From contig WGMQ01000101.1 of the NCBI GenBank assembly GCA_016125005.1, positions 1-37,603 on the forward strand: DNA of 37,603 bases, written 5' to 3'. The notes beneath the pieces are model-generated. The model was not told the origin of the DNA and searched no databases. It saw only the letters and a program-made list of their open reading frames with translations. The DNA comes from a bacterium (GTDB lineage Bacteria > Sumerlaeota > Sumerlaeia > SLMS01). The translations under genes were made by a program, and so were the position numbers. Numbering within the stretch: position 1 is the first letter of the stretch; each line of letters starts with the position of its first letter. Positions 24,710-33,334 of the stretch are shown here, piece after piece.

Positions 24710-26116
24710 TCACATGGCTTCGAGCGACTTGCCCTTCGTCTCCTCGATGAAGAACCACACGAAGAAGATCGAGACAACGGCCGACGCCGCGTAGAAGCCG
24801 TAGGCGCCCGCCAGTCCGATACCCGTCAGCATGATCGGGAAGGTCATCGTGATGGCGAAGTTCGCGATCCACTGCGCCCCACCCGCGATGCCCAATGCCG
24901 TGCCGCGGTAGAGGTTGTTGAACATCTCGCCGAGCATCACCCAAACCACCGGGCCCCAGGAAATCGCAAAGAAGAAGATGTAGGCGTTCGCGCCAAGAAG
25001 CGCCAGCGTGCCCGTGGTCTTCGTCAGTGCCAGGTTGCCGTTATCGTCCAGTCCTGAAGACGCGAAGATCGCCGCCACCAGACCGAGCATCAGCGCCATG
25101 CCAACCGACCCGATCAGCAGCAGCGGCTTGCGCCCGAGCTTGTCCACCAGCGCGATGGCGACGAAGGTCGATCCCACGTTGACTGCTCCACCGATCACGT
25201 TGATGAGGAGCGCGTCGCCCTCGGTGAAACCGGCGCTCTTCCACAGTACCTCACCGTAGTAGAAAATCACGTTGATGCCGACCAGTTGCTGGAACACGGA
25301 GAGCCCGATGCCCAGCCAGACGATCAGGCGGAGGTTCACGGTGCCGGGTGCCAGCACGTCGCTGAAGCGCGGCTTGTGGGTCGACCGGAGCGACTCGCGA
25401 ATGTCGGCGATCTTCCCGTCGATGTCACCGTCGTGGATGGAGGCGAGAACCTTGCGCGCCTCGTCATCCCGCTGCTGGGCGACGAGGAAGCGGGGGGACT
25501 CGGGAGCGATGGCGGCACCGATGCCGAAGAGCAACGCGGGAATGCACTCGACCCAGAACATCCAGCTCCATGCAGAATAGCCGAGCAGCCACGGCTCCTT
25601 GGCGCCGCCGGAGAGCTTGGCGATGATGTAGTTGCTGAGGAACGCCACGAACAGGCCGATCACGATGGCGAGCTGCTGAAGGGAAGACAGGCGACCTCGG
25701 AAGCGCGCGGGGGAGACCTCCGATATATACGCGGGCGCCAGCACCGACGCGGCGCCGACCGCCACGCCGCCGAGCACGCGGGCGGCCACGAAGAGCGTGG
25801 TGTCCGTGGCAGCTCCAGAGCCCCAGGCGCTAATGAAGAAACCCACCGACGCCACGATCATGGAGGGCTTGCGACCGAAACGGTCCGCGAAGCCTCCCGC
25901 GAAGAACGCACCGGCGGCGCAGCCCAGAAGCATCGAGGCGACCGAGAAACCGGTCCCCACGCTGTCCGACTGGAAGGCCTCCTGAAGGGCGCTTACCGTC
26001 CCGTTGATGACGCCACTATCGAACCCAAATAGAAAGCCACCGATCGCGGCGATTGATGCGATGAAGATCACATATCCCCGCAGGGTGTCCGACTCATGAT
26101 GCATCTGTTCTGACAT
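24710..26116 (-). CDS. MFS sugar:proton symporter (XylE/GLUT-type)
   Basis: 468 residues and 12 membrane spans, sugar porter subfamily. Diagnostic segments are GFLFGFDSGVINGT in span 1, DRFGRKPSM between spans 2 and 3, RFRGRLSSLQQLAI, the PESPRFL motif after span 6, QQLVGINVIFYYGE in span 7 (sugar-binding QQ and N), DKLGRKPLLL, and GPVVWVMLGEMF in span 10, with a PETKG-like EETKGKSLE end. Best resemblance is to xylose or glucose symporters. ATG 26116 has AAGGA seven bases upstream; a longer frame exists. It follows the GH31 gene after about 80 bases containing a hairpin, likely one operon with the divergent regulator controlling both. Confidence 0.92.
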   Translation of the reverse strand: MSEQMHHESDTLRGYVIFIASIAAIGGFLFGFDSGVINGTVSALQEAFQSDSVGTGFSVASMLLGCAAGAFFAGGFADRFGRKPSMIVASVGFFISAWGSGAATDTTLFVAARVLGGVAVGAASVLAPAYISEVSPARFRGRLSSLQQLAIVIGLFVAFLSNYIIAKLSGGAKEPWLLGYSAWSWMFWVECIPALLFGIGAAIAPESPRFLVAQQRDDEARKVLASIHDGDIDGKIADIRESLRSTHKPRFSDVLAPGTVNLRLIVWLGIGLSVFQQLVGINVIFYYGEVLWKSAGFTEGDALLINVIGGAVNVGSTFVAIALVDKLGRKPLLLIGSVGMALMLGLVAAIFASSGLDDNGNLALTKTTGTLALLGANAYIFFFAISWGPVVWVMLGEMFNNLYRGTALGIAGGAQWIANFAITMTFPIMLTGIGLAGAYGFYAASAVVSIFFVWFFIEETKGKSLEAM

Positions 26117-26139
26117 GGACTGTTCCTTTTTGTGGGTTT

Positions 26140-26164
26140 CCCCGCCGCGCATGGCACGGCGGGG
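26140..26164 (-). promoter_or_regulatory. Hairpin between the GH31 and transporter genes
   Basis: CCCCGCCG / CGGCGGGG (eight pairs) with a nine-base loop. No T-run follows on the minus strand, so it is more likely an mRNA-stabilising or processing hairpin that sets different levels of the two products than a full terminator. Confidence 0.45.
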
Positions 26165-26197
26165 GAGACGCATTCGACCATCCACTGCGGAACTGCG

Positions 26198-29100
26198 TTA
26201 CTTCTTCTCGGTCATCACGGGCACGCCGCGCAGCGCGAACCCCCAATCGTTGGTGCCCTGGCTGACCTTGACCAGCAACACGTTGTGACCCTTCCGGAAG
26301 GTGACGTCGACTTCCTCCCACGGGTGGTTGATGCCGCGAAGCGCATTCATCGAGTGGATCTTCGCGCCGTTGAGCCACACCTCGATGCCGTCGTCGCTGC
26401 GAAATCCGAGCTTGATGCGACGGTCGCGATCACTCTCCACCGAACCGACCGCGTAGGCAATCCGTTCGTCGAAGTCATGGATGGCGCGAATGTCGACGAT
26501 GCTGGTGCTGGCCGGTTTCGCGTCGACCCATTCGGGTGAAGCGGCGAGCGCCTCCAACTTGTCCACCGGCAGCTTCTCCGGCTCGTAGTGGTGCTCGGCG
26601 ATGTTCCCCTTCGGATCGAAGGGGAAGGCCGGCGAGATGCGCCATGATAGAATCTGGCCGTAGCGCTCGGCAAGATCCGCGGAGGCGGTGATGGCCTGCC
26701 CATCGACCTTGACCGTCAGCGTCCGTTCGTCACGCGCTGCGCTCATGAAGGGGATCAGCTTGTCCAGCAACTGGGGTGGCGCCGTCTCTGCGGTCCCGAC
26801 CAGATGCGCGAAGCGGTCCGCCTGCTCGTCGATGACTTTTCCGTCGGGGAGCGAGATGCGCCGGTGGGAGACCACCATGCCATCCGCATCGATCGGCGAG
26901 TCGGCGTTGCGCACGAGGCGCTGGATCACACCGACCTTCGGATAGTGGGTCTCATTTTCGACGATGGCCACGCCCGCCAGCGCCAGCACTCCCGCGGTGA
27001 GTTCCGGCGCCTTGGCGAGCCGAGGCCATGCCTCCGCGAGCGTCTTCGGTGCGTCGTCGCCGAAGATGCCGCGCAGGTGCCGCTCCATCGCCCTTCCCGC
27101 GAAGTAGTCCGAAGATTCTGGCGTCGCCGTGACGATGATCTCGACGGCTCTGTCGAGACGTCCGGTGGGCACTTCGACCGTGAGTGTGCGGGTCTCCTCG
27201 TCCCACCCGCCTTCCGCCTTCTCGCCATTCACCGTGATGCGATCCGGTTCTGCGAGGGCATGCAGCTTGGCCGTGATGGCCCGTGTCTTCACTTGTCCGG
27301 CAAAGGTTCCCTCCACCGGATGCACCGTCAGGACGATGCCGTCATCGGTGCGGCGGGATTCCAGCTTCGTGTGGGCATGGGCGCCGCGCTCATAGTCGCT
27401 GGAGATTCCGTCGTCCTCGTGCAGTGTATAGACGTTCGATTCGCCCACTGCACCGGGCCAAACGTGCACCACCAGGTTGTCGAGCGATGCTGTGCCGGGG
27501 CGAGGTGTGTAGGGCTGCGCGGGAATCGGCGCACCGCCGCGCACGAACATGGGCCACTCGCCCAGGTCAGCGGAGACGAGTCGCCACTGTGGCCCCTCCA
27601 CCTTCTCCGACGTGAAGTAATTGTACCACTCGCCTTTCGGGAACCAGACTAGCTGTGACGCCACGCGCCCCGGCCCGAATCCCGCGCTGGCGATCGGTGC
27701 CACTAGCAGCGACTCGCCGAACATGTACTGCTGCGGCGCCATGTAGGCGTCCGATTCCTCCGGCCACATGACGTACATGGGGCGGTTCAGCGGCAGCGAA
27801 TCGCGGTGCGTCTGCCACACGCTTGTATAGACGTAGGGCATCAGCTCGGAGCGCAGGTGAAAGCTCTGTCGCATCGAGGCGGTCGCCCAATCGGGCCACT
27901 TCCACGGGCGCCGGTCGAGGTACTCGATGATGCCGGAGTGAAGTCGCATCGCCGCGGTGGTCGCCGCGAACTGCACCCAGCGTGTGTAGGTCTCCTCGTT
28001 GCGCTCGCCGAAATGCCCGCCGATGTCGTGGCTCCAGAAGTACGCGCCCTCGTTCCCCGCGGTCGACGTGAAGGGGACCTCAAACCCGAGCATCCGCCAT
28101 CCCGTGTCCGCGTCGCCCGAGAAGTGGATCGGGTGGCGGTGATCCCCCCAATCGCCCCAGCGCGAGAACTGGAGCCCGCGCTTCCCGCCGCGCTTGCTGT
28201 TCTGGAAATAGGCGTAGTTCAGCCACTTCAGGTTCAGCAAGTCCGGGATGCCGATGGTGAAGGGATACTGCTGCCAGTCGAGCCACCAGAAGTCGACGCC
28301 CTCGTCCTCGCGCGGATGATGCGTGTGCTTGAAGAGCGCATCCATGTAGCGCCGGTTGGCCGCGTCGTAGGTCACGGTCTCGCCCGACTTCGGATCCTTG
28401 CCGAGTTCTTTCATGAAGTCCGCGTACATGGTTTCCGTGGGCACCACGCCGTCCGCCGGGTGCACGTTCATGGTGACGGCGAGGCCCTGCTCGTGGAACC
28501 AGCGGAGCAGCGCGGGCGGATCGGGGAGCAGCTCATAGTTCCACGACCAGCCGGTCCACGGGCCCGTGTGCCACTCCATGTCCATCACGATCACATCCAG
28601 CGGGAAGTCGTTCTCCGCGTACTCGCGAACGATCCCCTTGTAGTCCTCGCTCGTGTAGTGCCACCAGCGCGAGTACCAGCTTCCCAGCACGGCCTTGCGC
28701 GGCATCGGAACCGGTCCGCCCGCCGTGGTCAGCCCCCGAAACGCCGCCGCGTAGTCGGACCCATAGCCGAAGAATGACCAGTCAATCCCCGCGTCGGCGG
28801 GGCGCGGGGCCGCCCAGCCGTCCACCAGCAGGTGGGTCTTCGAGTCGTCGATCAGATACCATCCGTCGCGCGACAGGACCCCTTCTTCCAGGCTGACCGG
28901 GCCGCGGACCTGATCCAGCGTATGGATCGTTCCCCCCAGGTTGGCCGTCTGGCGCGAGTCCGGTGTCCACGTGATCTCCCGGTCGCCGCCGTTGATGTGG
29001 ATCGAAAGGTTTTCTCCATGGAATGGCTTGCCGTCGGGACGGTAGCGCAGCAGAAGGCGCCCCGTGTCGATCATCAACTCGCCTGCCGCCGTCTTCCATA

Positions 29101-29302
29101 TCGACGGGCTGGGGAGCTCCTTCGGTCGGTCGCCGGAAAAGAGCGAGGGAGTATCGATGAACTTCTGCTCCGCCTGATACTCAAGGCGCACGCACTCCGG
29201 CGTGAGGACCGTGAACCGGGCGGGACCTTCCACCACCGGGTTCGCCGTCGCGATCTGTGCTGCGGCCAATAGAACTGCGGCCAATCCAGCGCTCTTTCGC
29301 AT
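26198..29302 (-). CDS. Secreted GH31 glycosidase (alpha-glucosidase/alpha-xylosidase type)
   Basis: 1034 residues with a signal peptide (MRKSAGLAAVLLAAAQIATA). An N-terminal beta domain precedes the GH31 TIM barrel. Seen are VIVMDMEWH, the nucleophile Asp in GVDFWWLDWQQ (about residue 340) and the acid/base Asp in HFSGDADTGW (about 396). DIGGHFGE and LRSELMPYVYTSVW follow. After the usual C-terminal sheet domains there is an extra ~300 residues ending in a PA14/NPCBM-like module (GFRSDDGIEVWLNGAKIHS, HNVLLVKVSQGTNDWGFALR). ATG 29302 is chosen: GGAGG is nine bases upstream, while the ATG at 29311 sits directly against it. Context with a XylE-like porter and XylR-like regulator favours alpha-xylosides, but alpha-glucosides are possible. 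Confidence 0.93.
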   Translation of the reverse strand: MRKSAGLAAVLLAAAQIATANPVVEGPARFTVLTPECVRLEYQAEQKFIDTPSLFSGDRPKELPSPSIWKTAAGELMIDTGRLLLRYRPDGKPFHGENLSIHINGGDREITWTPDSRQTANLGGTIHTLDQVRGPVSLEEGVLSRDGWYLIDDSKTHLLVDGWAAPRPADAGIDWSFFGYGSDYAAAFRGLTTAGGPVPMPRKAVLGSWYSRWWHYTSEDYKGIVREYAENDFPLDVIVMDMEWHTGPWTGWSWNYELLPDPPALLRWFHEQGLAVTMNVHPADGVVPTETMYADFMKELGKDPKSGETVTYDAANRRYMDALFKHTHHPREDEGVDFWWLDWQQYPFTIGIPDLLNLKWLNYAYFQNSKRGGKRGLQFSRWGDWGDHRHPIHFSGDADTGWRMLGFEVPFTSTAGNEGAYFWSHDIGGHFGERNEETYTRWVQFAATTAAMRLHSGIIEYLDRRPWKWPDWATASMRQSFHLRSELMPYVYTSVWQTHRDSLPLNRPMYVMWPEESDAYMAPQQYMFGESLLVAPIASAGFGPGRVASQLVWFPKGEWYNYFTSEKVEGPQWRLVSADLGEWPMFVRGGAPIPAQPYTPRPGTASLDNLVVHVWPGAVGESNVYTLHEDDGISSDYERGAHAHTKLESRRTDDGIVLTVHPVEGTFAGQVKTRAITAKLHALAEPDRITVNGEKAEGGWDEETRTLTVEVPTGRLDRAVEIIVTATPESSDYFAGRAMERHLRGIFGDDAPKTLAEAWPRLAKAPELTAGVLALAGVAIVENETHYPKVGVIQRLVRNADSPIDADGMVVSHRRISLPDGKVIDEQADRFAHLVGTAETAPPQLLDKLIPFMSAARDERTLTVKVDGQAITASADLAERYGQILSWRISPAFPFDPKGNIAEHHYEPEKLPVDKLEALAASPEWVDAKPASTSIVDIRAIHDFDERIAYAVGSVESDRDRRIKLGFRSDDGIEVWLNGAKIHSMNALRGINHPWEEVDVTFRKGHNVLLVKVSQGTNDWGFALRGVPVMTEKK

Positions 29303-29354
29303 GAAGAGCATCCTCCAAATTCTCGCCGCGCCGGTTCGAACGGCGGGTGAATGA

Positions 29355-29387
29355 TTGGACCGACGATGCCAGTTACCGTTGACCGAC
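29355..29387. promoter_or_regulatory. Direct repeats: candidate AraC-type operator
   Basis: TTGGACCGAC (29355-29364) and TTGACCGAC (29379-29387), about 24 bases apart, roughly two helical turns. Direct repeats at this spacing are what AraC/XylR-type dimers bind. They lie between the divergent GH31-transporter operon and the XylR-like regulator gene. Confidence 0.5.
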
Positions 29388-29388
29388 T

Positions 29389-29423
29389 CAATTCCGTAAT
29401 TGGAGCATTCGATTGCGGAATTG
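29389..29423. promoter_or_regulatory. Inverted repeat in the same divergent region
   Basis: CAATTCCG (29389-29396) and CGGAATTG (29416-29423) are perfect inverted copies. The left arm is also part of a smaller palindrome, CAATT-CCGT-AATTG (29389-29402), and the right arm carries a tandem ATTGCG. A second operator, or part of the regulator gene's leader, is likely. Confidence 0.5.
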
Positions 29424-29441
29424 CGTCAGGATGGACGCTGC

Positions 29442-30623
29442 ATGCTCGAACAGAAACGTATCGCCCTCGACGTCGCCCACCTGGGGTTTACCGAAAACTA
29501 CCGCATCGGCGCCCTGTCCGGCGTCATCAAGTACGCGCGCCAGCACACCAGTTGGCAACTGCTCTACAACCAGAAGACCCTCTCCCTGCTGCATAGCTTC
29601 GAGCGATTCGCCGACCTGAGCACGGTGAAGGTCGATGGCGTGATCTTTTCCTACTGGGACGACCGCAAGCTGGCGGAGATCCGCGGCTTGGGCGTGCCGA
29701 TGGTGAGCATCTCCAACGATCATCCCATCGAGCCCCCCGTCTTCGCCACCTGCGGCACCGACGACGTCGCCGTGGGGCACCTCGCGGCCGAGGATCTCTT
29801 GGAGCGCGGATTCCGTCACTTTGCGTTCTATGGCGACGTGGCCATGTACTGGGAGCAGCAACGCTGGAAGGGTTTCCGCGAGGCTCTCGGCAAGCGGGGC
29901 TTCGAGGCACTACTGATCCGCACCGACTACGAGGCCCCCGCCGAGGCGACCGCGCGGGCCGTCGGGGCGGAGTTGCGCGCCCTACCCCATCCCCTCGGCG
30001 TGCTCACCTCCTCCGACACGCGGGGACTCCACATCCTTGAGATTTGCCGCCGCGAAGGGCTCGCCGTACCCCTCGACATCGCCATCATCGGCGTCGACAA
30101 CAACCACTTCCTCTGCGAGGCGCCGCTTCCCTCCCTCAGCAGCGTCGAGCAGGATCCGGAACGGGTTGGCTACGAGGCCGCCGCGCTGCTCGACCGCATG
30201 ATCCGCGACGGCGTCCAGCTCTACGACCAACTGCAATTCCCGCCGCGCCGCATCGCCACCCGCATGTCGTCGGACATCACCGCCGTCGACCACCCGGCGC
30301 TGTCGCGGGCCCTGCTCTACATCCGCGACAACCTTCGGGAGTCGTTCTCAGTGGACGATGTGGCGGCTGCCGCCTCGACGAGCCGCAGCACCCTGGAGCG
30401 ACTCTTTCAGGCGCGGCTCAAGACGACCGTCGGCCACTTCCTCCGCCATCGCCGCATCGCCCTGGCGAAAGAGCTGCTGCTGCAACCGGAGCTTGGCCTG
30501 GAGGAGATCGCCTGGCGCTGTGGCCTGCGCCGCGCAACGTACCTGTGCGGAGTCTTCCGCGAAGCCACCAACATGACCCCCGGGGAGTGGCGACGCCAGT
30601 TCTTCGTCGGGGCGGGGGAGTGA
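29442..30623 (+). CDS. XylR-like regulator: periplasmic-binding-like sensor domain plus AraC-type HTH
   Basis: 393 residues. Residues 1-275 form a LacI/PBP1-type ligand domain (VDGVIFSYWDD, CGTDDVAVGHLAAEDLLERGFRHFAFYG, VLTSSDTRGLHIL, DIAIIGVDNNHFLCE), and the C-terminal ~100 residues are an AraC/XylS double HTH (SVDDVAAAASTSRSTLERLF, LEEIAWRCGLRR). This order is that of E. coli XylR, a xylose-responsive activator. It is divergent from GH31-MFS and probably controls them through the repeats at 29355-29423. ATG 29442 is preferred over TTG 29400, which lies inside the operator. Ligand identity is inferred, not shown. Confidence 0.92.
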   Translation: MLEQKRIALDVAHLGFTENYRIGALSGVIKYARQHTSWQLLYNQKTLSLLHSFERFADLSTVKVDGVIFSYWDDRKLAEIRGLGVPMVSISNDHPIEPPVFATCGTDDVAVGHLAAEDLLERGFRHFAFYGDVAMYWEQQRWKGFREALGKRGFEALLIRTDYEAPAEATARAVGAELRALPHPLGVLTSSDTRGLHILEICRREGLAVPLDIAIIGVDNNHFLCEAPLPSLSSVEQDPERVGYEAAALLDRMIRDGVQLYDQLQFPPRRIATRMSSDITAVDHPALSRALLYIRDNLRESFSVDDVAAAASTSRSTLERLFQARLKTTVGHFLRHRRIALAKELLLQPELGLEEIAWRCGLRRATYLCGVFREATNMTPGEWRRQFFVGAGE

Positions 30624-30640
30624 GGGGTGCCAGGCTCCCC

Positions 30641-30702
30641 TGTGCGGCTTCCCTCACAGCGTGTGCAGCACCGCACGATGGACCTGTGAGATTTTCCGCA
30701 CA
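30641..30702 (+). promoter_or_regulatory. Nested inverted repeats after the regulator gene / before the sigma factor
   Basis: Outer arms TGTGCGG (30641-30647) and CCGCACA (30696-30702), inner arms CTCACAG (30653-30659) and CTGTGAG (30684-30690), separated by five-base strands on each side and a 24-base apical loop. The inner stem followed by ATTTT resembles a terminator for the regulator gene. Alternative pairing (CCGCAC at 30671-30676 also matches the outer left arm) would disrupt it. It could be a terminator, attenuator or structured RNA. Confidence 0.5.
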
Positions 30703-30738
30703 CCTCGTTTGGGGACCTCCAGCAAGGGTGTTTCTAAG

Positions 30739-30764
30739 TCCTTTAATAGGAGCTATCTAAAGGA
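30739..30764 (+). promoter_or_regulatory. A/T-rich hairpin in the sigma-factor leader
   Basis: TCCTTTAATAG / CTATcTAAAGGA pair over 11 bases with one bulged C and a GAG loop. It is an A/T-rich island about 90 bases before ATG 30855. It may be an operator at the sigma-factor promoter or a leader stem. Confidence 0.45.
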
Positions 30765-30854
30765 TTGTTCGGTCGGTCCATCAACTGGGGAACGGGCCTT
30801 GCACCAGAGAGGAGTCAGTTGCAGCAGCACAACGCTTCTCCCGAGGTGACCCCA

Positions 30855-31694
30855 ATGGCCGACTCCTACTTCAACGAAGATGGTTTGCAGGACTACCTGA
30901 AGCGTGTCGGATCCCATCGCCTGCTTTCCCGCGAGGAAGAGGTCGAACTCTTCCAGCGGCTGGAAGCCGGGGACGAGTCGGCTCGGGACGAGATCGTTCG
31001 CTGCAACCTGCGCCTCGTCATCAAGATCGCCATGCAGTTCAAGGGCATGGGCGTCTGCATGTCGGACCTGATCCAGGAAGGGAACATCGGCCTGCTCCAC
31101 GTCATCGGCAAGTTCGATTGGCGGCGCGGGTTCCGGTTCTCCACCTATGCGGCCTTCTGGATTCGTCAGGAGATTCAGGGCGCGCTCCGCAACGCCGGGT
31201 CGCTCATTCGGCTTCCCATTCGCAAGTCCCGCCTAGTCTGCCGCATCAACGAGGTCAGCCGCTACTTTGCCCGGACGGAAGGACGCGAGCCGGGCGTGGA
31301 TGAGATTGCCCTCTTCCTTGATGTCGATCCGGTGAAGGTCGAAGAGTTGATGCCGATGCGCGAGCGGGTCCTGTCGCTCGACGCGGATTCTCCCACCGAA
31401 GGCTATTCGCTCCTCGACACCGTTCCGCAGGTCGGGCCGGCCCCCTACGAGAGCCTCAATCGGGCGCAGGTCACGGCGGTCGTCCGTGACGCGCTGGATT
31501 TCCTGACCGAGCGCGAGCGGAACATCATGGAGCTGCGCTTCGGACTGAACGACGGCAAGGCGCACAGCCTGCGCAAGACGAGCCGCAAGGTCGGCCTCAG
31601 CCAGGAGGGCGTCCGTCGCATCGAGCGCCGGGCCCTCGACAAGCTCTCTCGTCCGGCGATTCGCGCCCGACTTGAGGGGCTGCTGATCGCCTGA
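30855..31694 (+). CDS. Sigma-70-family RNA polymerase sigma factor (group 2/3)
   Basis: 279 residues. Domain 2 is complete: region 1.2/2.1 LQDYLKRVG ... RCNLRLVIKIAMQF, region 2.2-2.4 DLIQEGNIGLLHVIGKFDWRRGFRFSTYAAFWIRQ. Domain 3 (RLPIRKSRLVCRINEVSR) and domain 4 with HTH (LRKTSRKVGLSQEGVRRIERRALDKL) follow. Region 1.1 is missing, so it is not the housekeeping RpoD; it resembles RpoS/RpoH-like alternative factors. ATG 30855 has GAGGTGA five bases upstream. The long leader with stems (30641-30764) suggests post-transcriptional control. A hairpin terminator follows at 31737-31771. Confidence 0.93.
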   Translation: MADSYFNEDGLQDYLKRVGSHRLLSREEEVELFQRLEAGDESARDEIVRCNLRLVIKIAMQFKGMGVCMSDLIQEGNIGLLHVIGKFDWRRGFRFSTYAAFWIRQEIQGALRNAGSLIRLPIRKSRLVCRINEVSRYFARTEGREPGVDEIALFLDVDPVKVEELMPMRERVLSLDADSPTEGYSLLDTVPQVGPAPYESLNRAQVTAVVRDALDFLTERERNIMELRFGLNDGKAHSLRKTSRKVGLSQEGVRRIERRALDKLSRPAIRARLEGLLIA

Positions 31695-31736
31695 CGATAA
31701 AACCCACCTAGCACCATCACCCCTCCCCCCCCAACG

Positions 31737-31771
31737 GCGGGCACGGTTGGCCTTGTGCCATCCGTGCCCGC
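31737..31771 (+). terminator. Terminator after the sigma-factor gene
   Basis: Perfect 10-base stem GCGGGCACGG / CCGTGCCCGC (31737-31746 and 31762-31771); the loop can form a further GGC/GCC pair set. Only a short TT follows. It is preceded by an eight-C run at about 31725-31732. Confidence 0.6.
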
Positions 31772-31819
31772 TTGCCTGATACTAGGGCCATCGCCGCCAG
31801 GGTCTCAGCGTTTTCCCCA

Positions 31820-33334
31820 ATGTTTAGGGTTTTCAACTGTCATGCTTTGCCGCGGTGGGCTTCCCACCCGCTGGTTGTCGCGTTGCTGTTTGCCGGTCTC
31901 ACTGCCGTCATCGGGTCGTTGCATCTGACGCGTGGACTTTACATCGACGAGTACACAACGTGGCGCGTGATCAACCTGCCAAGCCACGAGGCACTGGTCC
32001 ATGACCGGCTCTATCACGGCCACCTTCCGGGGTACTTTGCGGCACTGCGTTTCTGGACCCTGTTCTTTGGCGACAGCGAATCGGCGATGCGCCTTCCGTC
32101 GTTGTTGCTGGTGGCGGCTAGCGGGGGGCTCATGTGGCTTCTGGCACGCGAGTTCCTGACCACCCGCGCGGCCGTCCTGGCGTCGCTGTTCTTCTCATGC
32201 CATCAGCTGACGCTGTGGACGGGGCAGACCGCGCGGCCCTATGCGCCGATGCTCTTTTTCCTGCTGTTGGCGGCGGTCGGGAGCTGTCGCTATGCGAAGG
32301 GCGGGCGCGGCGCCTGGCTGGCCGTTGTGGGGCTTGGGTCGGTCGGCGCGATGCTGGTGCAACCTTTGGCGCTGACGGTGCTGGTGGCCTTGGCTGCGGC
32401 GGCGGTGTTCGGCTTCCGGCGCTCCGCTCGGAGGAGCGTGATCCTTTGCGGCGTGATCGTCGCGGCTATTCTGGCGGTGCAACCGCTCTACGGCCAACTG
32501 GTCCGCGAGCAGAGCAACTTCGCCGCCGAGCGATTCCGCTTTCCGCTCAAGCGACTTGGCGATGGGTTGGCCCGGGTGTTTCTGGGGGACTTCACCCTCG
32601 TGATGCGGAATGACCTGCTGGAGATCATGTCTCAGGTCGCTCTCGTGGGATGCCTGGCCCTGGCGGCGTGGGGACTGCGGGGAAAGCGGGCGGGGCTGTA
32701 CAACGCTCGCTGGTTGATCGGCTGCTGGCTGTTGTTCCCTTGTACGATGCTGCTATCGATGGCGGCGCTGGGTTCCAAGTCCGTGCTGAGTCATCCGCGC
32801 TACTACGTCGCAATCCTGCCCCCGCTGGCCCTGGTTTTTGGCGGAGCGGTGATGGCTCTCGAACGACTGGCGACACGCCACGGGAATTGGCTCCGCTGGG
32901 CCCCGACGTTGATCTTCGTGCCCATGGTGGCCTACTCGGGCGGCTGGATGGTGGAGGACGGAGACGGACCCCATCAGGTGGCTGAAATGCTTGAGGGCGC
33001 CGCGCCGGAACGGATCGTGGGCGACACCATGCCGTTCCGCTACGAGTGGCGGGACCGGAACGTGGAACTGCTGGAGACGCGCAACTACGAGGAGGTTCTG
33101 GCCTACCTCGCTGCGACCGCCGATGGACCGGATCCGGGGGCCGTATGGCTGGCGGTTTACGAGAACAAGGAGAACCCGTTCTCGGCCATTGAGGAGGAAG
33201 CGCCGGAGCGCTGGACGATCAACCGCCGCTTGAGGGCGCTGGACGCACGGCTGCTGGAACTCCTGCCGATGGAGGGAGCCTACGACGGCTCGGAGTTTAC
33301 TTCCTCAACACGCCAGGACGACCCGTCCAACTGA
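31820..33334 (+). CDS. GT-C/ArnT-like (PMT family) membrane glycosyltransferase
   Basis: 504 residues with about ten or eleven membrane spans and a short soluble C-terminus. The first loop carries the GT-C acidic motif (GLYIDEYTTWRVI), then HGHLPGYFAALRFW, and TARPYAPMLFFLL, the RPY motif of protein-mannosyl/ArnT-like transferases using polyprenyl-phosphate sugars. ATG 31820 is chosen, but with weak ribosome-site support; an open frame continues to TTG 31772. Its 3' end overlaps the convergent zinc-ribbon gene by 55 bases. Acceptor unknown (lipid A, glycolipid or protein). Confidence 0.85.
   Translation: MFRVFNCHALPRWASHPLVVALLFAGLTAVIGSLHLTRGLYIDEYTTWRVINLPSHEALVHDRLYHGHLPGYFAALRFWTLFFGDSESAMRLPSLLLVAASGGLMWLLAREFLTTRAAVLASLFFSCHQLTLWTGQTARPYAPMLFFLLLAAVGSCRYAKGGRGAWLAVVGLGSVGAMLVQPLALTVLVALAAAAVFGFRRSARRSVILCGVIVAAILAVQPLYGQLVREQSNFAAERFRFPLKRLGDGLARVFLGDFTLVMRNDLLEIMSQVALVGCLALAAWGLRGKRAGLYNARWLIGCWLLFPCTMLLSMAALGSKSVLSHPRYYVAILPPLALVFGGAVMALERLATRHGNWLRWAPTLIFVPMVAYSGGWMVEDGDGPHQVAEMLEGAAPERIVGDTMPFRYEWRDRNVELLETRNYEEVLAYLAATADGPDPGAVWLAVYENKENPFSAIEEEAPERWTINRRLRALDARLLELLPMEGAYDGSEFTSSTRQDDPSN

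Noticed and set aside
31725..31732. Run of eight C as a phase-variation tract
   Set aside because: It lies between a stop codon and a terminator stem, not in a coding frame or between promoter boxes.
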